Below are positions 8,461-18,821 of a stretch of DNA of 64,000 nt, in pieces (the first letter of the stretch is position 1; every line of letters starts with the position of its first letter). The DNA comes from Algoriphagus sp. NG3. GTDB lineage: Bacteria > Bacteroidota > Bacteroidia > Cytophagales > Cyclobacteriaceae. Made by a program: the position numbers and the translations under genes. The stretch lies in contig NZ_CP139421.1 of NCBI RefSeq assembly GCF_034119865.1, positions 2,108,001 through 2,172,000 of the forward strand, read 5' to 3'. The notes below the pieces were generated by a model. It worked only from the letters and a program-made list of their open reading frames with translations. It did not search any database and had not been told where the DNA came from.

Positions 8461-9057
8461 ATGTCACGGCTTGCATACAAAAGCAGAATACAGATTGGAT
8501 ATTTAGTGATTTTTGTCTTAGTCACTTCTATGTTAGCTCCATATAAGGTGGTGTCCCAGACTACGAGCCAGCCTCGCTTAGAAGTTGAATCAGATCCACT
8601 GGCTTTTGTATTCAACGGCTACTCACTACACACGGCAATAACCTATTCCGGTTTTAGAACGAGCCTAGGTGTTTTTGCAATTGAAACCCCTGATTTTTTA
8701 CTTCAGAATGATGCTTTTTCGGTATATACCTCCGGATATGATGTAAAAACCGATTACCTTTTTGGTGAGAGTAGCGGGTTCTTCACAGGGATTCAGCTCA
8801 GTTATACTACTGATAAAATAGAACTTAAGTACAGCGAAGAAAATTCTGATAAGCTCAGAAGCCTAAATATCGGATTTAGGGCAGGATACCGTTTTATGTT
8901 TGGTAAAATAGAAAACAACTACAAAGGTTTTTACATCTCGCCATGGGTTGCTCTTTTATATAACCCTTCAGCGAAAACGATCTGGCAAGACTCTCAGGAA
9001 TATAAACAAGCTTCTTGGGTTCCCTTTCCTACGATTCATCTTGGATGGCGGTTTTGA
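8461..9057 (+). CDS. Probable outer-membrane beta-barrel protein
   Basis: A 198-aa protein starting at the ATG at 8461. An in-frame TTG lies 21 bases earlier, but the ATG gives a better signal peptide (about 1-32, IGYLVIFVLVTSML...VVSQ). The mature part has alternating amphipathic beta strands (for example GYDVKTDYLFGESSGFFTGIQLSY and SLNIGFRAGYRFMFG) and ends in WRF, a C-terminal aromatic typical of BamA-inserted barrels. It belongs to no specific family I recognise. It is the last gene of the 6.0-9.1 kb run. Confidence 0.6.
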   Translation: MSRLAYKSRIQIGYLVIFVLVTSMLAPYKVVSQTTSQPRLEVESDPLAFVFNGYSLHTAITYSGFRTSLGVFAIETPDFLLQNDAFSVYTSGYDVKTDYLFGESSGFFTGIQLSYTTDKIELKYSEENSDKLRSLNIGFRAGYRFMFGKIENNYKGFYISPWVALLYNPSAKTIWQDSQEYKQASWVPFPTIHLGWRF

Positions 9058-9327
9058 ATAAAAGAATATTATACTCACTCCAAATGGGGAATAAGAACAG
9101 TATGAAATTGTGATCAAGATTTCACAACCGATGGATTGCCTGCGGCAGTCACCGAAAATGATCACAAACAAATCCCAAACCAAAGCTACTACATCTAATA
9201 GAACTCCGTTGACACCCTAAAACAGGTAATTCTAATTACCCTCAATTTGGCTACAAAAGAACCCGGTTCTACTACACCACTGTATGCTATGTGGCAGAAA
9301 TTTGCATTATCACTTAAATAAAAGAAT

Positions 9328-10086
9328 ATGCAATCAGCACAAAACAAAATTGCCCTGGTGACGGGAGCAAATACGGGAATTGGTTTTCAGCTGGCCAAAG
9401 CTTTGGTAGAAAACAACTATACCGTTTATGTAGGGGCACGAAATCCGAAAAAAGGGAATGATGCCGTACGGGAACTTGGGGAACATGCACTGGCAATTGA
9501 ACTGGACGTCACCAAAAGCAGTTCTATAGAATCTGCGGCAGCGCAAATCGGGAAAGCACATGGCTATCTAGACTTATTGGTAAACAATGCGGGTATATCC
9601 AACGCAGGCACCCGGGAGGGCGCTATGGAGGAAGTACTTGCCGCACAGATGCCGAGTGTGGCCTCCATCTCAGAAATGAAAAAGGTATGGGACACCAATG
9701 TCTTTGGTGCTTTAGAAGTAACCCAGGCTTTTCTTCCTTTGCTGCGCAAAGCTTCCGCTCCGAGAATTGTAAATGTATCAAGCGCCTTGGGCTCACTTAC
9801 TATGAACCAATCCCCCTCCAATCCTTATAGAAAAAGTTTTGATGTGGTCTATGGAGCTTCCAAAGCGGCTATGAATGCGATTACGGTTTCTTTGGCAAAT
9901 GAGCTTGAGGGCACGAATATCAAGGTAAATGCCGTAAGTCCGGGGTTTACAGCGACTGCGCTCAATAATTTCCAGGGAACCGACTCGGTGGAAGAAGGCT
10001 CAAAAGAACCCATCCGTGTGGTATTGGACGAAAACGGGGCCAGCGGGCAATTTACCGGGCCGAACCAGGAAGTCCTCCCTTGGTAA
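9328..10086 (+). CDS. Short-chain dehydrogenase/reductase (SDR)
   Basis: A 252-aa classical SDR. TGANTGIG (12-19) is the dinucleotide loop, ARNP (37-40) suggests NADP preference, NNAG (86-89) is the NAG motif, and Ser151 (NVSS), Tyr175 and Lys179 (YGASK) form the catalytic set. The C-terminus (ENGASGQFTG) resembles the carbonyl-reductase-like subgroup. The substrate is unknown. It is followed by a hairpin and an AraC regulator on the same strand, an arrangement often seen for aldehyde or ketone reductases and their activator. Confidence 0.88.
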   Translation: MQSAQNKIALVTGANTGIGFQLAKALVENNYTVYVGARNPKKGNDAVRELGEHALAIELDVTKSSSIESAAAQIGKAHGYLDLLVNNAGISNAGTREGAMEEVLAAQMPSVASISEMKKVWDTNVFGALEVTQAFLPLLRKASAPRIVNVSSALGSLTMNQSPSNPYRKSFDVVYGASKAAMNAITVSLANELEGTNIKVNAVSPGFTATALNNFQGTDSVEEGSKEPIRVVLDENGASGQFTGPNQEVLPW

Positions 10087-10099
10087 GCACAACACTTTT

Positions 10100-10128
10100 G
10101 CCTGCAAATCCCCTCAGGTTTTGCAGGC
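10100..10128 (+). terminator. Intergenic hairpin (attenuator or terminator)
   Basis: GCCTGCAAA and TTTGCAGGC form a perfect 9-bp stem between the SDR stop and the AraC ATG, followed by AATTATTT rather than a pure T-run. It may be a weak terminator or attenuator between the two genes. Confidence 0.5.
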
Positions 10129-10146
10129 AATTATTTATCATATAAG

Positions 10147-11064
10147 ATGAAAAAGGAAAAAAAACTCATCCGCTTTCGCAGCATTTCCGAAATACACGAT
10201 GCTTGTGGTCTTGCGAAGCCGAAACATCCTCTGATCAGCATGACACATTGTGGCAGCAACACCCACTTTGACCTCAGCCAGGGGCCGGTCTATGATGTGC
10301 TGGATTTTTATAAGATCTTATTGATTACCGACCGGCAGGGAAAAATGAAATACGGCCAAAGCCATTACGATTTCAACGAGGGCAGTCTGATGTTTTTGGC
10401 ACCCAATCAGGTAATGGGATCCACCGAAGACGACCATCTGGCAAGTGCGCGCGTTTTATTGATCCATCCTGATTTTTTACTGGGATTTCCCTTGTCAAAG
10501 AAAATAAAACAGTACCAGTATTTCTCATATTCCGTGAATGAGGCGTTGCATTTATCCGATCAGGAAAGGGAAGTGTTACTGTCTCTTTTCAAAATTATTG
10601 AGGAGGAATTGAACAGCCGTATTGATGAGTTTAGCCAGGAAGTCGTCATAGCGCAGCTGGAACTGCTGCTGCATTATGCCAACCGGTACTACAGGCGTCA
10701 ATTCATCACCCGGCAAGTTGTCAACAAAGATATTCTTCAAAAGACAGAGGCTATTTTAGATGATTATTTCAACGATCAGAAAACCCTGCTCAGCGGCATC
10801 CCCACCGTTCAGTATGTGGCCGAAAAACTCAATATATCAGCAGGGTATTTAAGCGATACCCTGCGCTCGCTGATCGGACAAAATGCCAAACAGTACATCC
10901 ATTACAAACTCATCGAAAAAGCCAAGGAGAGACTTTCCACATCCGAATCATCCGTCAGTGAAATCGCATACGAACTAGGGTTCGAGCATTCCCAATCATT
11001 CAATAAGCTTTTCAAACAAAAAACTAATCAAAGTCCTCTGGAATTCCGGGCGCTTTTTAATTAG
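10147..11064 (+). CDS. AraC-family transcriptional regulator
   Basis: A 305-aa one-component regulator with an N-terminal sensor region (about 1-190) containing a short cupin-like stretch (FNEGSLMFLAPNQVMGS) and a C-terminal AraC double HTH (about 205-303). The HTH carries PTVQYVAEKLNISAGYLSDTLR and the second-helix signature SVSEIAYELGFEHSQSFNKLF. It lies 60 bases after the SDR and probably regulates it. The ligand is unknown. Confidence 0.87.
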   Translation: MKKEKKLIRFRSISEIHDACGLAKPKHPLISMTHCGSNTHFDLSQGPVYDVLDFYKILLITDRQGKMKYGQSHYDFNEGSLMFLAPNQVMGSTEDDHLASARVLLIHPDFLLGFPLSKKIKQYQYFSYSVNEALHLSDQEREVLLSLFKIIEEELNSRIDEFSQEVVIAQLELLLHYANRYYRRQFITRQVVNKDILQKTEAILDDYFNDQKTLLSGIPTVQYVAEKLNISAGYLSDTLRSLIGQNAKQYIHYKLIEKAKERLSTSESSVSEIAYELGFEHSQSFNKLFKQKTNQSPLEFRALFN

Positions 11065-11098
11065 TTGGCCCGGTGATTTTTCCAACAGCCTATCCTGG

Positions 11099-12914
11099 AG
11101 ACACTAACGGGGCGCACAGGGAAAGTCTAAAAGATGAAGTGTGAAAGTTGAAATGCCGGGTGACGGATGCCCGGTGCAGGGTTTAGAGATGAAGAAGAAA
11201 TGGAGAGAGTCTCAGTGGGCACTCTCAGTAGGCAGGGTAACATAGAATCCCATGGGGATGATTCATGTTATTGCCAGCCATTTCAACGGCTGGAATATGG
11301 ATGACACTATGGATCTGGCAAAGTGCCATAGGCACGGACGATAGAGATTACAAATTCCGGTTAAATGGGTAATTCAGCCCTGAAAGGCTGGCACTATAGT
11401 AGCCCAGGGCAAGGAGGCTCGACGCAGGCCTGGGCGAAAGATATAGCAATGAAACGGCGCTGGACGGCTCGAGAATCGGAATACGTTCGAGACACGAACG
11501 GGGCGTGCAGGGAAAGTATAAAAGATGAAGTGTGAAAGCTGAAATGCCGGGTGACGGATGCCGGGTGCAGGGTTTAGAGATGAAGAAGAGATTGGGAGAG
11601 TCTCAGTGGGCAGTCGCAGTCGGCAGGGCAACATAGAATCCCATGGGGATGATTCATGTTATTGCCAGCCGTTTCAACGGCTGGAATATGGATGACACTA
11701 TGGATCTGGCAAAGTGCCATAGGCACGGACGATAGAGATTACAAATTCCGGTTAAATGGGTAATCCAGCCCTGAAAGGCTGGCACTTTAGTAGACCAGGG
11801 CAAGGAGGCTCGACGCAGGCCTGGGCGAAAGATATAGCAATGAAACGGCGCTGGATGGCTCGAGAATCGGAATACGTTCGAGACACGAACGGGGCGCACA
11901 GAGAAAGTATAGAAGATGAAGTGTGAAAGCTGAAATGCCGGGTGACGGATGCTGGGTGCAGGGTTTAGAGATGAAGAAGAGATTGGGAGAGTCTCAGTGG
12001 GCAGTCGCAGTAGGCAGGGCAACATAGAATCCCATGGGGATGATTCATGTTATTGCCAGCCGTTTCAACGGCTGGAATATGGATGACACTATGGATCTGG
12101 CAAAGTGCCATAGGCACGGACGATAGAGATTACAAATTCCGGTTAAATGGGTAATTCAGCCCTGAAAGGCTGGCACTATAGTAGCCCAGGGCAAGGAGGC
12201 TCGACGACGCAGGCCTGGGCGAAAGATATAGCAATGAAACGGCGCTGGACGGCTCGAGAATCGGAATACGTTCGTGACACGAACGGGGCGCATGGGAAAG
12301 TATAAAAGATGAAGTGTGAAAGTTGAAATGCTGGGTGACGGATGCCCGGTGCAGGGTGGAGAAATTAAGAAGAGATTGGGAGAGTCGTAGTGGGCAGTCT
12401 CAGTGGGCAGGGCAACATAGAATCCCATGGGGATGATTCATGTTATTGCCAGCCGTTTCAACGGCTGGAATATGGATGACACTATGGATCTGGCAAAGTG
12501 CCATAGGCACGGACGATAGAGATTACAAATTCCGGTTAAATGGGTAATCCAGCCCTGAAAGGCTGGCACTATAGTAGCCCAGGGCAAGGAGGCTCGACGA
12601 CGCAGGCCTGGGCGAAAGATATAGCAATGAACGGCGCTGGACGGCTCGAGAATCGGAATACGTTCGAGACACGAACGGGGCGCACAGAGAAAGTATAGAA
12701 GATGAAGTGTGAAAGCTGAAATGCCGGGTGACGGATGCTGGGTGCAGGGTTTAGAGATGAAGAAGAGATTGGGAGAGTCTCAGTGGGCAGTCTCAGTAGG
12801 CAGGGCAACATAGAATCCCATGGGGATGATTCATGTTATTGCCAGCCGTTTCAACGGCTGGAATATGGAGGACACTATGGATCTGGAAAAGTGCCATAGG
12901 CACGGACGATAGAG
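11099..12914. repeat. 391-bp tandem repeat array, about 4.7 copies
   Basis: The marker CATAGAATCCCATGG recurs at 11241, 11632, 12023, 12416 and 12809, so the period is 391-393 bp. Copies are nearly identical. Each unit holds a chain of hairpins: CCAGCCGTT/AACGGCTGG, GTGCC-ATA-GGCAC, CCAGCC-CTGAAA-GGCTGG, GCCCAGG...CCTGGGC and a CGTTCG...CGAACG dyad, plus a stretch with a 7-bp period. Open frames inside it repeat with the unit and look non-coding. It occupies the whole gap between the AraC and Crp genes. Confidence 0.92.
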
Positions 12915-13057
12915 GGTTATGCTAAGAGCAAATTAAGGATTTCGTCAATCCTGTCAAGCGGGATTTGGGTATATTTATTAGACTATAGGCGGAAGCTTAA
13001 TGTTGTGGATTTTGAGATCAGTTGCTTGCTTTATAAATTCCCTAAAAGTTTTTTCCC

Positions 13058-13633
13058 ATGTCCCAAGTACTTCTCGAGCATATCCGAAAATTTATTTCTT
13101 TGACACCAGCCCTAGCCCTACAAATCCCGGGATACTTCGAGCGTTTGGAAGTTGGCAAAAAAGAAATTCTTCTACCCGCCAACCACCTCTGTGACCACTT
13201 GTTTTTTGTGGAAAGAGGTTGTATCCACGCTTTTTTCGTCGATCAGCGCGGCGTTGAAAAAACCGTTCAATTTGCCCTGGAGAATTGGTGGATCAGCGAT
13301 TATCAGGCTTTTTACAAAAAGAAGGTGACCGATGCAACGATCCAGGCTGTGGAAGATTCGGTAGTTTGGAGTATTTCACGGGAGAAATACACTGCCTTGC
13401 TGAGAGATCATCCGGAAATGGAGTCCTACTTTCGCCAAATGTATGAGATCGGCTATGGAGCCGTGATTACCCGGCTAAAATACCTTTTCAATTATTCCAA
13501 GGAGGAGATCTTCTACAACTTCAGTGAGCAGTTTCCCTACTTTGTACAGCGTGTGCCGCAGTATATCCTCGCTACCTATCTGGGGCTGACCCCGGAATAT
13601 CTCAGTAAACTTCGAGCGAAAAGACGATCTTAA
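13058..13633 (+). CDS. Crp/Fnr-family transcriptional regulator
   Basis: A 191-aa protein with an N-terminal cyclic-nucleotide-binding-like beta barrel (about 15-115; FVERGCIHAFFVD) and a C-terminal HTH (VPQYILATYLGLTPEYLSKLR). It lacks the Fnr cysteine set and a clear cAMP phosphate-binding RxS motif, so the ligand is unknown. This short Crp type is common in Bacteroidota next to small stress genes. It lies 68 bases before an AhpD-like gene, its likely target. Confidence 0.82.
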   Translation: MSQVLLEHIRKFISLTPALALQIPGYFERLEVGKKEILLPANHLCDHLFFVERGCIHAFFVDQRGVEKTVQFALENWWISDYQAFYKKKVTDATIQAVEDSVVWSISREKYTALLRDHPEMESYFRQMYEIGYGAVITRLKYLFNYSKEEIFYNFSEQFPYFVQRVPQYILATYLGLTPEYLSKLRAKRRS

Positions 13634-13701
13634 TCCAGTTCAAGTTTTTTCGGATTAGAGTCGAATACCTTTGGCCATGTTTCAACAAAACAGATAAAAA
13701 C

Positions 13702-14151
13702 ATGGAAACCAGACTGCAAATCGACAAAGTAGAGCCGAAAGGCTATCAGTCACTTTTCGGAATGGAGAAGTATCTCCAGCAATCCGAACTTACCCCCACT
13801 CATAAGGAACTGATCAAAATCAGGGCTTCCCAGATCAACAAATGCGCGTTCTGTATCGACATGCATACTAAAGATGCTTTGAAGCAGGGTGAAAAACTCC
13901 AGCGGATACTATTGCTGAATGCCTGGAGAGAAACTGACCTTTTCACTCCGGAGGAAAAAATACTTCTCCAGATCACCGAAGAAGTCACTCTCATCAATGA
14001 AAAGGGACTGAGTGAAGAGAGCTACGGCCAAGCGTTGAAGGCTTTTGGAGAAAACTACCTAGCCCAGGTGATATTGGCAATAATCGCCATCAATGCATGG
14101 AATAGGCTGTCTGTCAGCACCAACAAGCCCATTCCCAACGAATCGCTTTGA
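13702..14151 (+). CDS. AhpD-like / carboxymuconolactone decarboxylase family protein
   Basis: A 149-aa helical protein with NKCAFCIDMH, giving Cys48, Cys51 and His55, the redox CxxC...H motif. It is a clear paralogue of the gene at 7952 (same motif positions, similar helices IKIRASQIN and ITEEVTLI), but is somewhat more G+C-rich and sits with a Crp-like regulator. The likely role is thiol-dependent removal of peroxide or electrophiles. Confidence 0.85.
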   Translation: METRLQIDKVEPKGYQSLFGMEKYLQQSELTPTHKELIKIRASQINKCAFCIDMHTKDALKQGEKLQRILLLNAWRETDLFTPEEKILLQITEEVTLINEKGLSEESYGQALKAFGENYLAQVILAIIAINAWNRLSVSTNKPIPNESL

Positions 14152-14160
14152 CCGGGATGG

Positions 14161-14197
14161 AAAAGGCTGGATTCCCCTTTGCGGAATCCAGCCTTTT
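14161..14197. terminator. Bidirectional rho-independent terminator
   Basis: AAAAGGCTGGATTCC and GGAATCCAGCCTTTT form a perfect 15-bp stem with a 7-base loop. The A-run on one side and T-run on the other let it end both the rightward AhpD-like gene and the leftward BrkB-type gene, which converge here. Confidence 0.85.
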
Positions 14198-14235
14198 GCT
14201 TGATATGGCTGAGCAGCGATAGGGGATGTTAGTCC

Positions 14236-15147
14236 TCAATTTTTGTTATGGCCCGACTCCCCCATAGCATGCCGCTCGATTTCGTAATTCAATTCAGCAC
14301 CTAAGAGCACTATAAAAGTGCTAATAAAAAGCCACAACATAAGAAAAATAACTGCCGAAATGGATCCATAGATTTCACCTAAATTCCAGAAATTACGGAT
14401 GTAAAATGAAAATCCCCAGGAAGCGAGAAGCCACAGGGAGGTAGCTAAAATGGCTCCCGGAATCACCCACATAAACCCGGGCCGCCTTCTTTTTGGTCCA
14501 AAATTATAAATCAGACCAATACCCCCCACCAGAACAATACCCATGACTAGCCATCGCAACCAACTTACAAGGCTTTCGATGTTATCGGGTAAACCTATTT
14601 TCTCACTGATTGCCGGAAATGCCACGATCAGTGCGGCACTTAGAATGATTAGTAAGATAGCCCCAAAAGTAAATAACAAGGTAAGCCCATTGTGTTTTAT
14701 GATCCCCCTCTTACTTTCGGTCTCATAGGCAATATTAATTCCCCTAAACAAAGATTTTGTCCCAAGATTGCCAATCCAAATGCCCATAAAAATCCCGAAA
14801 AAAGTACCCCAACCTAGCGGTTTCCCCTCGGGTTTGATAAAGTTGTCCACCCGGGATTGGAGGATTTCATGGGTCTGCTCTGGCATCATCGAACTGATTT
14901 TGGATACCTGTTCCTCAATTTGCTGAGGATCCATTACAAACCCATAAATAGAAATGAGTGCCATAATCGCAGGGAAAATGGCTAAAAAACCAAAAAAACC
15001 CACTCCGGCCGAAATAATTACCACATTATTTTCGTCAGTACGCTCTTTTACTTTTATAAATATGCTCTTCCATTCAGAGAATGATAGTTTAGAAATGGAT
15101 TGAACCGTTTTGTGCATAATTCTAACTTCGGTGAAATCTTCACTCAA
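14236..15147 (-). CDS. YihY/BrkB-family inner-membrane protein
   Basis: A 303-aa polytopic membrane protein of the UPF0761 (YihY/BrkB) family. About six hydrophobic segments are visible (GVGFFGFLAIFPAIMALI, FGIFMGIWIGNLGTKSLF, LLFTFGAILLIILSAALIVAF and others), and the family signature GFLAIFPA...IYG is present. The function is unsettled; despite old names it is not RNase BN. A second ATG at residue 11 is also possible as the start. It stands alone. Confidence 0.85.
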   Translation of the reverse strand: MSEDFTEVRIMHKTVQSISKLSFSEWKSIFIKVKERTDENNVVIISAGVGFFGFLAIFPAIMALISIYGFVMDPQQIEEQVSKISSMMPEQTHEILQSRVDNFIKPEGKPLGWGTFFGIFMGIWIGNLGTKSLFRGINIAYETESKRGIIKHNGLTLLFTFGAILLIILSAALIVAFPAISEKIGLPDNIESLVSWLRWLVMGIVLVGGIGLIYNFGPKRRRPGFMWVIPGAILATSLWLLASWGFSFYIRNFWNLGEIYGSISAVIFLMLWLFISTFIVLLGAELNYEIERHAMGESGHNKN

Positions 15148-15423
15148 GATACTGAATGCTTTTTTCTGCTTTTAACTAATCCCAACTTTCTTTTATGACA
15201 AAGGAATAAATAGGGTCTGCTGAAAAACTAAAGGTGAAGGGGGATTTTGGGAAGTGCTGCCTCTGAAGCTGAGGTCAGTTGAGCAAGGAATGATTTTCAC
15301 CACACGTTCCTACGGAACGAGACGTGAAAAAATTAACCACAATGACCACAGAGGGTTACACGGAGGACGCCGTTTTCAGTGAGCAGAAGGGGTGTTGGAT
15401 GTATGGTGTTGGATGTTAGATGT

Positions 15424-15464
15424 CCGGTGCCCGGTGCCCGGTGCCCGGTGCCCGGTGCCCGGTG
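15424..15464 (+). repeat. CCGGTGC heptanucleotide microsatellite
   Basis: About six near-perfect tandem copies of the 7-bp unit CCGGTGC, flanked by variant heptamers (TGTTGGA, TGTCCGG). It is the most regular of the period-7 arrays in this window and sits between the BrkB-type gene and the large hairpin repeat array. Confidence 0.9.
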
Positions 15465-15650
15465 TCAGTTTTTAGTCGCAGTGGGCAGTACAGTTTTGAG
15501 TCACATCGGGACGGTCCATGTTATTGCCATCCGTTTCAACGGCTAGAATAGTGATGACTAGTTGATTTGGTGAAGTGCCATAGGCACGGACGAAAGAGTC
15601 TCTCCCCGCCGAAGCCCGCGTCCTCACGTACGGCTTGCACTGGATATTTT

Positions 15651-18540
15651 GAATGGAAAGTTACCCTGAAGGGGTAAAACTTTTAATAGCCCCGGGTAAG
15701 GGAGCGATACGAAGTGAGCGGGCGAAACCCGGGGTAACTAATGATCAATCCAATTGTCCTCGGAGCAGGGGGACTTTTTGGAAAAGAGGGTGTGGTCCGA
15801 GGAGTAGTACTAAGCCCAAACGGAGAAATTGAAAGTATGAGACGCAAGCTTCAATTTCACTATTGGGCCGAATAGCTAAGGGGAAGTGTTTTTTCTCCCG
15901 TCCTTTTGCCTTGACGCAAAAGGACCCCGCCACTGCGGGCAGGCAAAAAGTCAAGTCGTGGCAAAGCTTCCTCCGCACGTACCGGCCGCCTGCCCCGCTG
16001 CCACGACCTCCTCCCCGCCTTAAAAACAGAGCCATTTGCTAGCTGACTAATAATCCTTTTTTTACTGGTTACCACTACTCATAGCAGTATCTTAAAAACG
16101 TTTCCAAGCCAAAGCCCGTGTCGTCAGGGCCAGCTGGCACCGGATTATCGAATGGAAAGTTACCCTGAAGGGGTAAAACTCTTAATAGCCCCGGGTAAGG
16201 GAGCGATACGAAGTGAGCGGGCTAAACCCGGGGTAAAGAATTAGGCCCAAACAGGTCTATATGAGAGCCAAGCTTCAATTTCACTATTGAATCGAATAGC
16301 TAAGGACAAGTATTTTTTCTTGTTCTTTTGCCTTAACGCAAAAGAACCAAAAAGTCAAGACGCCAGCAAACTTCCACAGCGCAATACAGCCGCACCCTCG
16401 TGCTGCGTCATCCCTACCCGCCCTAAAATCATAGAATACTGCTAACTGATTGGTTATCTTAATATAGGTGTCCGTGTCCTCATAGACGGCTTGAACTTGA
16501 TATTTTGAATGGAAAGTTACCCTGAAGGGGTAAAACTCTTAATAGCCCCGGGTAAGGGAGCGATACGAAGTGAGTGAGCGAAACCCGGGGTAAAGAATGT
16601 TCAATCCAATTGTCCTCGGAGCAGGGGGATTTTTTGGAAAAGAGGGTGCGGTCCGAGGAGTAGCACCAAAGTTCAAAGAGAGAAAAAGAGAGTTTGGCTT
16701 CAATTTCACTGTTTGCCTGAATGGATAAGGACAAGTACTTTTTCTTGTTCTTTTGGCTTGGCCCAAAAGAACCAAAAGGCCAAGACGCCAGCAAAGCTTC
16801 TCCCCGCTAGCCAACCGCCTGGCTCGCTGCTGCGTCACTCCTCCCCGCCTTAAAAACAGAGACATCTGCTAGCTGACTAATAATCCTGTTTTTAGTGGTT
16901 ACCACTACTCATAGCAGTATCCCAAAAAACGTTTCCCCGCTGAAACCCGTGTCGTCAGGGCCAGCTGGCACCGGATTTTCGAATGAAAAGTTACCCTGAA
17001 GGGGTAAAACTCTTAATAGCCCCGGGTAAGGGAGCGATACGAAGTGAGCGGGCTAAACCCGGGGTAAAGAATTAGGCCCAAACAGGTCTATATGAGAGCC
17101 AAGCTTCAATTTCACTATTGAATCGAATAGCTAAGGACAAGTATTTTTTCTTGTTCTTTTGCCTTAACGCAAAAGAACCCCGCCACGTCGGGCAGGCAAA
17201 AAGTCAAGTCGTGGCAAAGCTTCCACCGCACGTACCAGCCGCCTGCCCCGCTGCCACGACCTCCTCCCCGCCTTAAAAACAGAGACATCTGCTAGCTGAC
17301 TAATAATCCTGTTTTTAGTGGTTACCACTACTCATAGCAGTATCCCAAAAAACGTTTCCCCGCTGAAACCCGTGTCGTCAGGGCCAGCTGGCACCGGATT
17401 TTCGAATGAAAAGTTACCCTGAAGGGGTAAAACTCTTAATAGCCCCGGGTAAGGGAGCGATACGAAGTGAGTGAGCGAAACCCGGGGTAAAGAATGTTCA
17501 ATCCAATTGTCCTCGGAGCAGGGGGATTTTTTGGAAAAGAGGGTGCGGTCCGAGGAGTAGCACCAAAGTTCAAAGAGAGAAAAAGAGAGTTTGGCTTCAA
17601 TTTCACTGTTTGCCTGAATGGATAAGGACAAGTACTTTTTCTTGTTCTTTTGGCTTGGCCCAAAAGAACCAAAAGGCCAAGACGCCAGCAAAGCTTCTCC
17701 CCGCTAGCCAACCGCCTGGCTCGCTGCTGCGTCACTCCTCCCCGCCTTAAAAACAGAGACATCTGCTAGCTGACTAATAATCCTGTTTTTAGTGGTTACC
17801 ACTACTCATAGCAGTATCCCAAAAAACGTTTCCCCGCTGAACCCCGTGTCGTCAGGGCCAGCTGGCACCGGATTTTCGAATGAAAAGTTACCCTGAAGGG
17901 GTAAAACTCTTAATAGCCCCGGGTAAGCGAGCGATACGAAGTGAGCGGGCTAAACCCGGGGTAAAGAATTAGGCCCAAACAGGTCTATATGAGAGCCAAG
18001 CTTCAATTTCACTATTGAATCGAATAGCTAAGGACAAGTATTTTTTCTTGTTCTTTTGCCTTAACGCAAAAGAACCCCGCCACGTCGGGCAGGCAAAAAG
18101 TCAAGTCGTGGCAAAGCTTCCACCGCACGTACCAGCCGCCTGCCCCGCTGCCACGACCTCCTCCCCGCCTTAAAAACAGAGACATCTGCTAGCTGACTAA
18201 TAATCCTGTTTTTAGTGGTTACCACTACTCATAGCAGTATCCCAAAAAACGTTTCCCCGCTGAAACCCGTGTCGTCAGGGCCAGCTGGCACCGGATTTTC
18301 GAATGGAAAGTTACCCTGAAGGGGTAAAACTTTTAATAGCCCCGGGTAAGGGAGCGATACGAAGTGAGCGAGCGAAACCCGGGGTAACTAATGATCAATC
18401 CAATTGTCCTCGGAGCAGGGGGACTTTTTGGAAAAGAGGGTGTGGTCCGAGGAGTAGTACTAAGTCTATACGGAGAAATTGAAACTGGCCAACCTAGCTT
18501 CAATTTCACTATTGAGCCGTATCGATAGTGTTAAGGTACT
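15651..18540. repeat. Array of seven hairpin-chain repeats (two alternating types)
   Basis: The motif TTACCCTGAAGGGGTAA recurs at 15661, 16160, 16517, 16991, 17413, 17888 and 18311. Units alternate between a longer type (about 474 bp, with a CCTCGGA...TCCGAGG hairpin) and a shorter type. The block 16517-17412 is tandemly duplicated as 17413-18310 (offset 897 bp, nearly identical). Each unit carries successive hairpins: TTACCC/GGGTAA, CCCCGGGT/ACCCGGGG and GTTCTTTTGC/GCAAAAGAAC. Frames inside are repeated and look non-coding. Confidence 0.92.
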
Positions 18541-18821
18541 TTCTCTTCCGTCCTTTTGCCTTGGCCCCCTTCATAGGCGGGCAGGCAAAAGGCCAAGGAA
18601 TAGAAATGAAAAGTTTTATATATAAATCGCCTCTACTATTAAGTTTTGAATGTGAAATAATGATAGGTGAAGTAGGAAGAGCAGTCTGAAGACTGCATTG
18701 TCCCAGGGCCAAGTCATGAAAACCAGAACCAGAAGGGGTGGCCCTGCTTTTGAAGGAGCAGGCATTTTTGAAAAGAGTCATATTCAGGTATGTGTTCGAA
18801 ACCCAAATTGTATCAAAGGAG

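Noticed and set aside
11374..12811. Open frames of 80-123 aa starting MLPC(R/L)LRLPTETLPIS on the minus strand
   Set aside because: They recur with the 391-bp repeat unit, run across its hairpins and have no protein-like domain; the repeat explains them.
16480..17762. Identical pairs of open frames (104/119 and 108 aa) on the minus strand
   Set aside because: They are exact by-products of the 897-bp duplication of hairpin repeats and have no start context or domain.
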